Numbered from the stretch's first letter, positions 1 to 9,187 are shown. The stretch: 64,000 bases of DNA from Puniceibacterium sp. IMCC21224 (GCF_001038505.1 NZ_LDPY01000001.1:2604001-2668000); one strand, 5' to 3'. Numbers and translations: made by a program. The notes: generated by a model from the sequence alone, not told the origin.

Positions 1-262
1 TCTCCTAAATGTTGATTAAAATTCGTCGCGGTTTGAAAAATGATTACGACACAAATAGGCTGAAATAAGCCGCGCCGTGTTGCGGACTGAAGCATAAAAC
101 GCTGAGTCGCACAACTTGGGGACGATACGAACGGCCAAAATTCGCCCATACCGACAGCCTTCACCACCCAGACAACGAAGATGTCAGGACGTTAAATCCG
201 CACGCCAATAGCACACGCGTTCAATCTGGATGGGTGCAGAAACCGTTACTTTTGAAAAGATA
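1..262. other. Gene-free left edge
   Basis: No open frame here has a ribosome site or a recognisable protein. A frame opening near 230 on the plus strand runs antisense into the esterase gene and has a low-complexity Ser/Arg/Pro composition typical of a shadow frame. The first 60 bases are AT-richer than the rest and may be the promoter zone of a gene off the left edge, but I could not pick a convincing -35/-10 pair. Confidence 0.5.
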
Positions 263-291
263 CGCGGCAGAGCCATTGCTAAACTGCCGCG
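263..291 (-). terminator. Hairpin downstream of the esterase operon
   Basis: Eight-base inverted arms (CGCGGCAG at 263-270, CTGCCGCG at 284-291) enclose a 13-base loop. Read on the minus strand the stem is followed by TATCTTTTC, a weak U-tract. It sits 16 bases past the esterase stop, the right place to end the cobK-glycosylase-esterase transcript. Confidence 0.5.
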
Positions 292-306
292 CGTCTCAGT
301 CCGGCG

Positions 307-972
307 TTACAGACCGCATTTGTCGCGCATAAACGCCAGTGCCACCGACAAGCCGTCTGGCGCGATGCCATGGCCGGTGCCCTTCATCACGTGGGCAAAG
401 ACCTCTTTCCAGCCGGCCCCCTGCAACGTCTCGGCAGCCTGCGGCATGGATTGCACCGGCACAACTTCGTCCGCGTCGCCATGCACCAGCAGCACCGGCG
501 GACGGCAAACCACCTCATCAACCAGCAACTCTGGCTGCAACAGACGTCCGGAAAAGGCAACGATGCCGGCCACCGGATCCTCGCGCCGCGGTGCGACATG
601 CAGCGACATCATTGTGCCCTGCGAGAACCCAAACAGCACGACCTGCTCGGGTAGCAGATCCTCGTCCACCATCAGCGCATCCAGAAATGCATCCAGATCG
701 GCAGCAGCGGTGCGCATACCTGCTTCGGCCTCTTCTTCGCTCGATCCGTCGATCCAGGGGATCGGGAACCACTGAAACCCCATCGGCGATCCGGCGCAAT
801 CCTCGGGCGCGTCGGGTGCCACAAACAGCGTGTCCGGCAGATGCTCGCCCAGCTGATCGGCCAGCCCCAGCAGATCGGCCCCATTGGCGCCATAGCCGTG
901 AAGGAACACGACACAAGAGTGTATCTCGCCCGAGACCGGCTCTTTGCGTTCAGCCTGAAGAACCCGTGTCAT
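307..972 (-). CDS. Alpha/beta-hydrolase, phospholipase/carboxylesterase family
   Basis: A 221-residue serine hydrolase of the phospholipase/carboxylesterase (YpfH-like) family, probably cytoplasmic since no signal peptide is seen. The oxyanion-hole segment LHGYGANG lies at about 24-31, the nucleophile elbow GFSQG at 115-119 (Ser117), the acid loop HGDADEVVP at 164-172 and the catalytic His in GTGHG near 201. The length is normal for the family. I start at ATG 972, which has a GAGAGGG ribosome site seven bases upstream; longer readings run into the neighbouring gene. Its ATG overlaps the TGA of the glycosylase gene (ATGA), so the two are probably translationally coupled. The true substrate is unknown; such enzymes hydrolyse short acyl esters. 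Confidence 0.88.
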   Translation of the reverse strand: MTRVLQAERKEPVSGEIHSCVVFLHGYGANGADLLGLADQLGEHLPDTLFVAPDAPEDCAGSPMGFQWFPIPWIDGSSEEEAEAGMRTAAADLDAFLDALMVDEDLLPEQVVLFGFSQGTMMSLHVAPRREDPVAGIVAFSGRLLQPELLVDEVVCRPPVLLVHGDADEVVPVQSMPQAAETLQGAGWKEVFAHVMKGTGHGIAPDGLSVALAFMRDKCGL

Positions 973-1634
973 GAAATGCCCTCTCGTTGTTTTTCCACAT
1001 GGTAGTAGGCCCAGAGCGTACGCGCCGCAACCGATCTCCAAGGGCTCCAGGCCTCGGCCATCTGGCGCAGATCGCGGTCGCGGGGCCGCTCGGGCAGATC
1101 AAACAGCAGACGCGCGCCCTCCTGCAAGGCCAGATCGCCGGGGGCAAAGACATCCGCCCGCCCAAGGCTGAACATTGCATAAATTTCCGCCGTCCATATG
1201 CCGATGCCGGTGACGGCTGTCAGGCGTTTGATCACTTCGTCCGTCGGGCAGTCACGCAGCGCGACAAAATCAATCCGTGCCTCGGCCAGCGCACGGGCAT
1301 AGCGGGCCTTTTGCCGGCTCAGCCCCAAACCGCGCAGGGTCTCATCGTCGGTGTCCAGGATCACGTCCGGGGTTGTACAATTCGCCGCCTCTAGCCGGGC
1401 CCAGATCGCGCGGGCGCTGGCGACGCTGACCTGTTGGCTGAGAATGGCGCTGAGCAACTGGTCAAAGCCGTCATCGCGCAGCCGCAATGGCAGCGGGCCC
1501 GTGACCTCAAGCGCGCGGGCAAAGCGGGGTTCCGATGCAGCCAGCCACGCCGCCCCTTCGGCGACGCAGGCATCCGAGACAATGACCCGTTCAATACCGC
1601 GTGTTTCTGTTCCGGTCATATTTTTGCCAGCCAT
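969..1634 (-). CDS. DNA-3-methyladenine glycosylase II (AlkA-like)
   Basis: A 221-residue helix-hairpin-helix base-excision glycosylase that would remove alkylated purines. Visible landmarks are the helical core with AILSQQVS (63-70), the hairpin TAVTGIGIWTAE (139-150) and the catalytic aspartate in FAPGDLALQEG (Asp167). It lacks the N-terminal TBP-like domain of E. coli AlkA, as is common for the short bacterial form. The start at 1634 is supported by GGAGG eight bases upstream. It overlaps the 3' end of cobK by 19 bases and the esterase start by four, so all three look like one transcript. Pairing with a cobalamin gene seems positional rather than functional. Confidence 0.92.
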   Translation of the reverse strand: MAGKNMTGTETRGIERVIVSDACVAEGAAWLAASEPRFARALEVTGPLPLRLRDDGFDQLLSAILSQQVSVASARAIWARLEAANCTTPDVILDTDDETLRGLGLSRQKARYARALAEARIDFVALRDCPTDEVIKRLTAVTGIGIWTAEIYAMFSLGRADVFAPGDLALQEGARLLFDLPERPRDRDLRQMAEAWSPWRSVAARTLWAYYHVEKQREGIS

Positions 1635-2332
1635 GTCAGCACCTCCTCGATTGATGTCACCAGCCGCCCCGGTGGCGGAGCTGGCCGCCGGATCAGCGCG
1701 ACGGGCAGGCCAAGCGCCCGCGCCGCCGCCAGTTTGGGCCAGCCGCCCGGCCCGCCCGCGTCACGCAGCAGCAGCCAGTCAATCCGCAGACGGCGCAACA
1801 GCCGCTGCTCTTGTATTTGTGTAAACGGCCCCGTGCCACTGACAAAGCGACCGCGCGGCAGTGGGAACGGCCCCGGATCGGCGTCCAGCACCCGCACCAG
1901 CAGTGTGGCGCGCAGGGTGCGCAAAGCCGGCAGATCCGCGCGCCCGGTAGTGACAAAGACCCGCGCTCCCGGTGGGATCACCCGCGCCGCCGCCGCAGAA
2001 TCGTGCAGATACACCCAACTATCCTGCCGAGTAGGTTGCCATCCCGGCCGTCGCAACACGATGCGGGGCAGATCCAACGCCGCCGCAGCCCGAAAAAGCG
2101 CAGAACTGGCCCCCTGATCAAACGGATGCGCCGCATCAATCACCGCGCGCACGCGCCGCTGCGCAAGCCATTCAGGCGTAATCGGACCGACCGAAACAGG
2201 ACAACGACACTCGTGCGTCAGGCGGTTGGCTCGCGACAATCGCACCGATGCACCGGGGATCAGCCCCGACAGTATCCGGGCCTCTGCCGATCCGCCCAGG
2301 ATCAAAACCTTTGATGTCGCCCCAATTGCCAT
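1616..2332 (-). CDS. cobK: Precorrin-6A/cobalt-precorrin-6A reductase
   Basis: About 238 residues matching the CobK/CbiJ family, which reduces precorrin-6A to dihydro-precorrin-6A with NADPH in corrin-ring synthesis. The N-terminus has the nucleotide loop VLILGGSAEAR, followed by the family segments VIDAAHPFDQGAS, VFVTTGRADL and LLLRDAGGPGG. The open frame extends to 2461, but the extra 43 residues look non-coding and would face the divergent MFS gene, so I start at ATG 2332; the ribosome site there is weak. No other cobalamin gene is adjacent, so this is a detached pathway gene. Confidence 0.9.
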   Translation of the reverse strand: MAIGATSKVLILGGSAEARILSGLIPGASVRLSRANRLTHECRCPVSVGPITPEWLAQRRVRAVIDAAHPFDQGASSALFRAAAALDLPRIVLRRPGWQPTRQDSWVYLHDSAAAARVIPPGARVFVTTGRADLPALRTLRATLLVRVLDADPGPFPLPRGRFVSGTGPFTQIQEQRLLRRLRIDWLLLRDAGGPGGWPKLAAARALGLPVALIRRPAPPPGRLVTSIEEVLTWLAKI

Positions 2333-2543
2333 GGCCGGTTTGATACGCCGCGCGCGGCGCAAAGACCACGGTAAACCAGAGACATGCAACGCCACCCAAT
2401 GTGGCGCACCAGAAGAGGAATGCCGCGCCATTTCCTTCCGAGCATTTGGGATAGGAGACACCGCTCACTCCGCCCGATTCACCCGTCAGAACGCAACCGA
2501 CATCCCCCTTGCGACGCCCGCGCTTTGGCACTACCCAATCGCC

Positions 2544-3755
2544 ATGGCAGATCAGAACCCCACAGCCCGGCGCAACGTGATCGTCCTTGTCATGGCGCAG
2601 GCCTTTCTGGGCGCGCAGATGCCGATGATCTTTACCATTGGCGGGCTTGCGGGTCAGTCGTTGGCCTCAAACATCTGCTTTGCCACTTTGCCGATCTCTT
2701 TGATCGTGCTGGGTTCGATGCTGACTGCGACGCCGATCTCGGCGTTCATGCAGCGGTTTGGCCGCCGCGCGGGCTTTGTCGTTGGTGCTTTGGGCGGTGC
2801 TCTGGGGGGCGCCGTCGGGGCCTACGGGCTGTGGATCGCATCCTTCCCAGTGTTTCTGCTCGGGAGCCTGCTCACCGGCGTCTATATGTCAGCGCAGGGG
2901 TTCTACCGCTTTGCCGCCGCCGACACCGCATCCGAAGAATTCCGGCCCAAGGCGATCTCTTATGTCATGGCGGGCGGGCTGGTTTCGGCAATCATCGGCC
3001 CGCAACTGGTCAAGCTGACTGCGGATGCCTATGTCGTCCCGTTCGTTGGAACCTATCTGGCGGTGATTTGCGTCAACCTTTTGGGATCGCTGCTGTTTCT
3101 GTTTCTCGACATCCCCCGGCCCGCCCCCCCGGCCAAGGATGCCCCCCGTGGCCGCACCCGGTGGGAACTGATCACAACCCCCCGCATCGCGGTCGCTGTG
3201 ATCTGCGCCATGGTCACCTATATGCTGATGAATCTGGTCATGACCTCGACCCCGCTGGCCGTCGTTGGCTGTGGTTTTGACAAAAACATCGCAGCCGATG
3301 TGGTCAGCGCGCATGTACTGGCGATGTTCGTCCCGTCGTTCTTTACCGGACACCTGATCGTGCGTTTTGGGGTGGAGCGGATTCTCGCGACTGGCCTTGT
3401 CATCCTTGCCACCGCCGGAGTTGTCGCCCTGACTGGTGTCGAGCTGGCGAATTTCTATGTCGCGCTTGTCCTGCTGGGGCTGGGTTGGAATTTTGGCTTC
3501 ATCGGGGCCACTACGATGCTGGCCGGGGCACATGCCCCGCACGAGCGTGGGCGGATGCAGGGCATGAACGACCTGATCGTGTTTGGCGGCGTCACTCTGG
3601 CGTCGTTGTCCAGCGGCGGGCTGATGAACTGCTCGGGCGGCTCACCGCAAGAGGGCTGGACCGCAGTCAACCTTGCCATGGCCCCGGCGCTTGCGCTGGC
3701 GGGCGGTGCGCTGATCTGGCTGGCCACACGGCCCGCACAGGCGTCGCCGCGGTAG
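2544..3755 (+). CDS. MFS transporter
   Basis: A 403-residue major facilitator with about twelve hydrophobic helices. The loop between helices 2 and 3 carries QRFGRRAGF, matching the family signature. The central loop around residue 200 (PRPAPPAKDAPRGRTRW) separates the two six-helix halves. The frame is open from 2226, but the first 106 codons are antisense to cobK and unlike protein, so I start at ATG 2544; no good ribosome site is visible. The substrate cannot be told from sequence. It stands alone, divergent from cobK and convergent with the squalene/phytoene-synthase-like gene. Confidence 0.85.
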   Translation: MADQNPTARRNVIVLVMAQAFLGAQMPMIFTIGGLAGQSLASNICFATLPISLIVLGSMLTATPISAFMQRFGRRAGFVVGALGGALGGAVGAYGLWIASFPVFLLGSLLTGVYMSAQGFYRFAAADTASEEFRPKAISYVMAGGLVSAIIGPQLVKLTADAYVVPFVGTYLAVICVNLLGSLLFLFLDIPRPAPPAKDAPRGRTRWELITTPRIAVAVICAMVTYMLMNLVMTSTPLAVVGCGFDKNIAADVVSAHVLAMFVPSFFTGHLIVRFGVERILATGLVILATAGVVALTGVELANFYVALVLLGLGWNFGFIGATTMLAGAHAPHERGRMQGMNDLIVFGGVTLASLSSGGLMNCSGGSPQEGWTAVNLAMAPALALAGGALIWLATRPAQASPR

Positions 3756-3770
3756 CGGCCGGATCAGCCC

Positions 3771-3830
3771 GTCACCAGCCGCCCCGTCACCAGCCGCCCA
3801 GTCACCAGCCGCCCAGTCACCAGCGCCCTG
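3771..3830. repeat. Four 15-bp tandem repeats
   Basis: Four head-to-tail copies of a 15-base unit GTCACCAGCCGCCCA start at 3771, 3786, 3801 and 3816. Copies 2 and 3 are identical, copy 1 differs at its last base, and copy 4 diverges at its 3' end. The array lies between two convergent genes, and copy 4 contains the stop codon of the gene on the minus strand (3817-3819). In another minus frame the repeat would read as LVTGR units. Confidence 0.9.
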
Positions 3831-4584
3831 TAGCCGCCTGCCACATCAGCCGCAGCCGCGATTGCACTGAACCAAGGTGCAAACGCCCCTGCGCCACACG
3901 CTGCGGTTCGTTCATCGCCAGACGCAACACCGGCTTTGCGAGCCACGCCGCCAACGCCGCCGCTGCGGGGATTGTGCTCCGCACCCGGTTCGCCTGCACA
4001 AGACGTTCCAATCCATCAATCGCAAGCGCCCGGACAGCAGGTTCGCGGCCATCGACAAGAGGCACCCGGCCTTTCGCCTCAAGCGCGGGCACGGCGCGCA
4101 GATAGCTGGCCATCCCGGTCGCGTATCCCAGATCGCGAGCCGCCGTCGCTGTCGTCGCCCCGAGGGACCGCGCCGCCACAGCCATCAAACTGCCGCCCGT
4201 TGCGTCGATGTAACGCTGGAAATGCCCTGCATCCTCAAAGGGATCGCGGTAGATGTCCCAGCGCCGCGCCTCGACCAGCGAAGCCAGCAGGCCAGCGCTT
4301 TCGGCATCAATCACCCGCGCCAGCAGAGTCACCACTTCGTGCCGCCGCACCGACCCACCTGCCCGAATCTCGTCCAGCGCATCGCGCCACCATTGCAGCC
4401 GCATCTCGGCGATCATGCTTTCCTGGGTCACCCATGGCGCGCGCGCCACCTCAACGTTAAAGGCGTAGATCGGGAAAAGCACCAGCCGCGCCGCCACCGG
4501 CGCGGCCATCACCGCCGCAAACCGGTCCGGATCGCCGCGCTGCACCAGCGCCGCACATGCCTTGAGATCGTCGTCAAATTCCAT
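3817..4584 (-). CDS. Squalene/phytoene synthase-like protein lacking catalytic aspartates
   Basis: A 255-residue all-helical isoprenoid-synthase fold. The family block EMRLQWWRDALDEI (about 60-73) is clear, followed by GYATGMASYLRAVP and GRVPL at the place of the second substrate-binding region. In true phytoene or squalene synthases two Asp-rich motifs bind the magnesium-diphosphate. Here the first region reads YAFNVEVARAPW and the second has no D-x-x-x-D. It therefore resembles the non-catalytic branch that includes the mitochondrial complex I assembly factor NDUFAF6. No carotenoid or hopanoid gene is nearby, which fits an assembly role better than synthesis, but that is inference. Confidence 0.75.
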   Translation of the reverse strand: MEFDDDLKACAALVQRGDPDRFAAVMAAPVAARLVLFPIYAFNVEVARAPWVTQESMIAEMRLQWWRDALDEIRAGGSVRRHEVVTLLARVIDAESAGLLASLVEARRWDIYRDPFEDAGHFQRYIDATGGSLMAVAARSLGATTATAARDLGYATGMASYLRAVPALEAKGRVPLVDGREPAVRALAIDGLERLVQANRVRSTIPAAAALAAWLAKPVLRLAMNEPQRVAQGRLHLGSVQSRLRLMWQAATGRW

Positions 4585-4760
4585 GCCGCGCAGCTAACGC
4601 GTTTGCATCGGATCAGCAACCACACCGGTGATCGACGTCATCCTGTTCGGAATTCACACAGGCTATGCAGGCCGAACCAACGCCCAGCGCACATCCGAAG
4701 CACATTTTTGCCCCTCACGCTCCAGGCCGGAAAACAGCCGCAGAACAGGGTCGTCCGGTG

Positions 4761-6377
4761 TCACGCCGCGCATTCCCGGATCAGTTTCCAGCGCACCGCG
4801 TCCAGCAGCGCCTCGAACGAGGCGTCAACGATGTTGGCTGACACGCCGACAGTCGACCAGCGCCGTCCCTGTGCATCCTCACTGTCGATGATGACCCGCG
4901 TGACCGCCTCGGTGCCGCCTTGCGTGATCCGCACCTTGAAATCGACCAGACGCATATCTTCGATCAGTGCCTGATAGCGCCCCAAATCCTTGGCCAGCGC
5001 GCGGGACAGCGCGTTGACCGGGCCGCGGTCGCAGCCGGTTTCGTCCATTGACTCGCTCACCGACAGGGTCTTGACCCCGTCCACCTTGACCACAACCACA
5101 GCTTCGGACAGCGACACCATCCGGTCCTGCTTGTTCTTGCGCCGCTCGACGGTGACGCGGTAGCGTTTGACCTCAAAGAACTCGGGCAGCACGCCCAACT
5201 CAGCCCGCGCCAGCAATTCAAACGACGCCTCGGCGGTGTCGTAGGAATAGCCCTCGGCCTCGCGCGCTTTGACCAGATCCAGTATGCGGCCCAGCGCCGG
5301 ATCACCGTTTTCAACCTCAAGCCCCGCCTCGGCCAGCCGTCGGCGCAGATTGCTCTGACCCGCCTGGTTTGACATCGGCACCACCCGGCGGTTGCCGACA
5401 ACGGCGGGCACCACATGCTCATAAGTCGTCGGATCCTTGAGGATCGCCGACGCATGCAGCCCGGCCTTATGGGCAAAGGCCGACGCACCGACATAGGCCG
5501 CCTGCTTCATCGGCACCCGGTTCAGCACCTCGTCCAGCATCCGGCTCACCTTGGTCAGCCCCTCCAGCGCCTCCAGCGTCACCCCGGTCTCGAATTGCTC
5601 GGAATATGGTGCTTTCAATAGCAACGTCGGGATCAGGGCCGTAAGGTTGGCATTGCCGCACCGCTCTCCCAGCCCATTCAGCGTACCCTGTACCTGCCGC
5701 ACACCGGCATCGACAGCAGCCAGCGTGCAGGCAATCGCCATTTCGGTGTCGTTATGGGTATGAATACCCAGCCGGTCGCCCGGCACGCCCGCCAAGATAA
5801 CCTCAGCCGTGATCCGCCCCACATCCGCAGGCAGCGTGCCGCCATTGGTGTCGCACAGCACGATCCAGCGCGCCCCGGCCTCCAGCGCCGCCCGCAGACA
5901 GTCCAGCGCATAGCCCGGATTGGAACGGTAACCGTCAAAGAAATGTTCGGCGTCGAACAAAGCCTCACGCCCGCCCGCCACCAGATGCGCCACCGACGCG
6001 CTGATATTCTCAAGGTTCTCATCCAGCGTGATGCCCAGCGCCGTGGTGACATGAAACTCATGCGTCTTGCCGACCAGACAGACCGCCCCGGTACCCGCAT
6101 TCATCACCGCCGCCAGAACATCGTCATTCTCAGCCGACCGCCCCGCCCGCTTGGTCATGCCAAAGGCCGTCAACCGCGCCCGCGTCACCCCAACCTCATC
6201 AAAAAATGCCGAATCCGTCGGGTTGGCCCCCGGCCACCCACCCTCGATGTAGTCCACCCCCAAAGCATCCAGCGCCGCCGCAATCCGTAGCTTCTCGGCC
6301 GTTGAAAACTGCACCCCCTGCGTCTGCTGCCCGTCGCGCAAAGTGGTATCATACAGATAGAGCCGCTCTTTCCCCAT
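4761..6377 (-). CDS. cimA: (R)-citramalate synthase
   Basis: A 538-residue enzyme of the isopropylmalate/homocitrate synthase superfamily. It condenses pyruvate and acetyl-CoA to citramalate, the first step of a threonine-independent route to 2-oxobutyrate and isoleucine. Near the N-terminus is the TTLRDGQQTQGVQFS motif; mid-barrel are HTHNDTEMA (metal-binding His) and LNGLGERCGNANL. The C-terminal third is the LeuA-type regulatory domain. The DGQQTQG form rather than GEQ is typical of the long CimA class. I start at ATG 6377, preceded by AGGGGG; the frame is open ten codons further. It lies downstream of cysS with a hairpin between. Confidence 0.93.
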   Translation of the reverse strand: MGKERLYLYDTTLRDGQQTQGVQFSTAEKLRIAAALDALGVDYIEGGWPGANPTDSAFFDEVGVTRARLTAFGMTKRAGRSAENDDVLAAVMNAGTGAVCLVGKTHEFHVTTALGITLDENLENISASVAHLVAGGREALFDAEHFFDGYRSNPGYALDCLRAALEAGARWIVLCDTNGGTLPADVGRITAEVILAGVPGDRLGIHTHNDTEMAIACTLAAVDAGVRQVQGTLNGLGERCGNANLTALIPTLLLKAPYSEQFETGVTLEALEGLTKVSRMLDEVLNRVPMKQAAYVGASAFAHKAGLHASAILKDPTTYEHVVPAVVGNRRVVPMSNQAGQSNLRRRLAEAGLEVENGDPALGRILDLVKAREAEGYSYDTAEASFELLARAELGVLPEFFEVKRYRVTVERRKNKQDRMVSLSEAVVVVKVDGVKTLSVSESMDETGCDRGPVNALSRALAKDLGRYQALIEDMRLVDFKVRITQGGTEAVTRVIIDSEDAQGRRWSTVGVSANIVDASFEALLDAVRWKLIRECAA

Positions 6378-6421
6378 CACACCACCCCCTGCTTCTTCTC
6401 TTCCCAAATACGCCGGGGAGT

Positions 6422-6441
6422 GTGAGGGGCTGGCCCCTCAC
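6422..6441. repeat. Perfect intergenic hairpin between cysS and cimA
   Basis: GTGAGGGGC (6422-6430) and GCCCCTCAC (6433-6441) form a perfect nine-pair stem with a two-base loop, with partly pairing CCGG flanks. From memory, similar CCAAATAC...GGGG...CCCC palindromes are common between Roseobacter genes, so it may be a REP-like element. It could also end cysS transcripts, although no U-tract follows. Confidence 0.6.
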
Positions 6442-6510
6442 TCCGGCATCGCCGTGCGCACCAGTATGCGGCACCAAAAACAACGGTCAAACCCGGATCC
6501 CTCTGCGCGC

Positions 6511-7872
6511 TCACGTAAGATCCTCCAGTCTGGCCGGGTCAAAGCCTGCGGCAGGCACCAGTTCCACCCCGGTCTTGGACATTCTCACTTCAATCCCAGC
6601 GCCAGTCAGCGCCGTCTTCAGCCGATCCAGTTCTGAAAAATCCTTGCTTTGCATGGCTGCAGCGCGAACTGTGATCAAACGTTCGGTCCATTTTGACAGA
6701 TCCACCTGGGTATCGTCCCAGCCGCCCAGATCATCGTCCAGAAGACCCAACAGCTCCGCCCCGGCCTTTAGTGCCGCCGCCTCACCGTTCGCCGCGAGCC
6801 GGTGCAATTCCGCCAACGCGCCAGAGGTGTTCAGATCATCGACCAATGCGGACAGCACCGCCGTTGGAACAGGCCCCGCCTCGATACCCGCAACCAACCC
6901 ACGCCACTTGCGCAGCGTCTTCTCTGCCTCTTCCCGCTTCTTCTCGGTCCAGTCCATCGGCTTGCGGTAGTGCGTCGACAGCATGACAAAGCGGATCACC
7001 TCGCCTGGCACACCCTGATCCAGCAGATCGCGCACGGTAAAGAAGTTGCCGAGGCTCTTGGACATCTTCTTGCCCTCGACCTGCAACATCTCGTTGTGCA
7101 GCCAGACTTTGGCAAAGGCACCGTCAGGATGCGCGCAGCACGATTGCGCGATCTCGTTCTCATGGTGCGGAAACATCAGGTCGTTGCCACCACCGTGGAT
7201 ATCAAAACTCTCGCCCAGCAATTCCAGCGCCATGGCCGAGCATTCGATATGCCACCCCGGTCGCCCGCGTCCCCACGGGCTGTCCCACCCCGGAATATCT
7301 GCGGATGATGGCTTCCACAGGACAAAATCCATCGGATTGCGTTTATAGGGCGCTACCTCAACCCGGGCCCCTGCGATCATGTCATCAACCGAACGCCCCG
7401 ACAGCGCGCCATAGTTTTTGTAGCTGTCCACCGCGAACAGCACGTGCCCTTCGGCGGCATAGGCGTGGCCGCTGTCGATCAATCCTGCGATCATCGCCAC
7501 CATCTGCGGGATATACTGCGTCGCACGGGGCATATGGTCCGGTTCCTGCACGCCGACCGCCGCCATATCGTCAAGATACCAGCCGATGGTCTCGTCGGTG
7601 ATGTCACCGATCGAGCGCCCGGCCGCAGCCGCCCGCGCGTTGATCTTGTCATCCACATCGGTAAAGTTGCGCACGTAGGTCACATGATCCGTGCCATAGA
7701 CATGCCGTAACAGCCGCGCCAGAACGTCAAACACAATGGCAGGGCGGGCATTGCCCAGATGGGCGCGATCATAGACCGTCGGTCCGCAAACATACATCCG
7801 CACGTTGTCGGCATCCAAAGGCGTAAAACGCTCTTTTTTCCGGGTGGCGGTGTTGGTCAGAAAGATGTCCAT
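6511..7872 (-). CDS. cysS: Cysteinyl-tRNA synthetase
   Basis: A 453-residue class I aminoacyl-tRNA synthetase that charges tRNA-Cys. Cys29 in YVCGPTVYD is the first zinc ligand, and the HIGH-type motif is HLGN (38-41). WHIECSAMA and HHENEIAQ supply the other zinc ligands and KKMSKS is the ATP-binding loop. The C-terminal helical domain (DALR-like plus anticodon recognition) is complete, and the length matches bacterial CysRS. The ATG at 7872 has GAGGACGG upstream. Confidence 0.97.
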   Translation of the reverse strand: MDIFLTNTATRKKERFTPLDADNVRMYVCGPTVYDRAHLGNARPAIVFDVLARLLRHVYGTDHVTYVRNFTDVDDKINARAAAAGRSIGDITDETIGWYLDDMAAVGVQEPDHMPRATQYIPQMVAMIAGLIDSGHAYAAEGHVLFAVDSYKNYGALSGRSVDDMIAGARVEVAPYKRNPMDFVLWKPSSADIPGWDSPWGRGRPGWHIECSAMALELLGESFDIHGGGNDLMFPHHENEIAQSCCAHPDGAFAKVWLHNEMLQVEGKKMSKSLGNFFTVRDLLDQGVPGEVIRFVMLSTHYRKPMDWTEKKREEAEKTLRKWRGLVAGIEAGPVPTAVLSALVDDLNTSGALAELHRLAANGEAAALKAGAELLGLLDDDLGGWDDTQVDLSKWTERLITVRAAAMQSKDFSELDRLKTALTGAGIEVRMSKTGVELVPAAGFDPARLEDLT

Positions 7873-8187
7873 AGGTCCGTCCTCGCAGGGGGTCGCAGCG
7901 GGGCGGGCAACGTCATCTCGGTATGGAAATAGAGGACCGGCCCGCCTGAATTCAGCAGGGAATAATGCAGGGAATGATCGCCGATCCGTTCATGGCGCGG
8001 GCATAGCACAGCGGACACGCGTTGCGCAAGCAAGGAGCGTCGCCATAGCGTTTCGGGTTCACAGCGGACCCAAGGTAGATGGACGCACAGGGTTGGCTCA
8101 ATTGTCCGGTCACTCGCAGAGCGCTGCCCGGAACGCGGTCGCCGGGCTCAGGATCAGAACCGGCCACCCATGTATCAATGGCGCGTT
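7873..8187. other. Gene-free spacer
   Basis: The stretch upstream of cysS and downstream of the glyoxalase-fold gene has no frame with both a ribosome site and protein-like composition. A 79-codon minus frame here is rich in Pro/Cys/Ser and has no recognisable domain. The cysS promoter should lie here but I cannot place it. Confidence 0.55.
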
Positions 8188-8568
8188 TCAACCATAGCTC
8201 ACCACTTCGTATTCCACTCCGTCCGGGCCGTCGAAATAGAACCGCTTGCCGGGTTCATAGTCTGCGTGGCTGTGTGGGACATAACCCTCGGCCTGCACCC
8301 GCGCTTCGGCAGCCCCCAGATCGTCCACCGTGACGCCAATGTGGTTCAGAGAGCCAAAGCGGCGATAGCGCGGTTCGGCCTTTTGCATTTGTGTGCCGGG
8401 ACGATAGAGCGCGACATACCCCTGCCCTGCCCCCACATGTACCGAATAGCCGTCGCCCATCGCGGCCCCTTCCCAGCGGACGGTCCAGTCAAAGAGCCGC
8501 GTCAAAATCTCTGCTGTGATCCTGGGGTCCGCGACCGCGATATTTACGTGTTCCAGTTGTGCCGACAT
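8188..8568 (-). CDS. VOC (glyoxalase/bleomycin-resistance) family protein
   Basis: A 126-residue vicinal-oxygen-chelate fold with two beta-alpha-beta-beta-beta units. The first strand LEHVNIAVAD and the third-module strand LNHIGVTVDDL carry metal-ligand histidines, and the C-terminus YFDGPDGVEYEVVSYG supplies the Glu position. The residues suit metal binding, but the family includes lyases, dioxygenases and binding proteins, so the reaction is undetermined. AAGGA lies upstream of the ATG. It stands alone, divergent from the MmcQ/YjbR gene. Confidence 0.85.
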   Translation of the reverse strand: MSAQLEHVNIAVADPRITAEILTRLFDWTVRWEGAAMGDGYSVHVGAGQGYVALYRPGTQMQKAEPRYRRFGSLNHIGVTVDDLGAAEARVQAEGYVPHSHADYEPGKRFYFDGPDGVEYEVVSYG

Positions 8569-8677
8569 GGCGATTTCCTTTCCTGAATCCTGCCCCGATA
8601 TTGCGATGCGACTCAGCGTACATCCTCAAGTGCACTTGAGATCAAGAAGTGAGTAGATCGCGCCGGAAACTCAGGCG

Positions 8678-9031
8678 ATGCTGCAGGCCATGACGTGCAA
8701 GCTTGCCAACGATCTCTGCCAAGGTTTTCCCGGTGCGCAATGGTCTGCCCCCTGGGGCGAAGGGCACGACGTGTGGAAGGTCGGCGGCAAGGTGTTCGCC
8801 TGTATCGGGACCGTTCAGAACGGCGTTTCGGTCAAGACGCAGTCAATCGAAGATGCCGCCCTGCTGATCGATATGGACCGTGCGACCCGTGCGCCATATT
8901 TCCACCGCTCCTGGGTGCTGGTGCCGTTCGATGCGCCGCCACAGGAATTGCAGGACCGTCTGACCACCTCGTACCGGCTGATCCGGGCAGGTCTGCCGAA
9001 AAAACTGCAGGCCGCGCTTGATCCGATCTGA
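8678..9031 (+). CDS. MmcQ/YjbR family protein
   Basis: A 117-residue CyaY-like-fold protein of the MmcQ/YjbR family. Landmarks are the N-terminal PGAQWSAPWGEGHDVWKVGGKVFA, here split by no gap, the central SVKT strand, the APYFHRSWVLV segment and the helix LQDRLTTSYRLI. Members are often labelled DNA-binding, but their role is not settled. The start may be 8678 or the internal ATG at 8690 (MTCKLAND); neither has a strong ribosome site. Confidence 0.85.
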   Translation: MLQAMTCKLANDLCQGFPGAQWSAPWGEGHDVWKVGGKVFACIGTVQNGVSVKTQSIEDAALLIDMDRATRAPYFHRSWVLVPFDAPPQELQDRLTTSYRLIRAGLPKKLQAALDPI

Positions 9032-9187
9032 CCCACGCTTCGCCTGAGCGGCGCGGGGCGCGTCCCTTCCCTCTTTCCCTGCCGGGCCGGGTCTGGCACA
9101 GAGACGGCAACGGGCATCAACCGGGTCCGACCGCTCGCGCATCGTCGGAAAAATGCTGCTCCAACTCTCTATCTGAAAGGTTTCACC

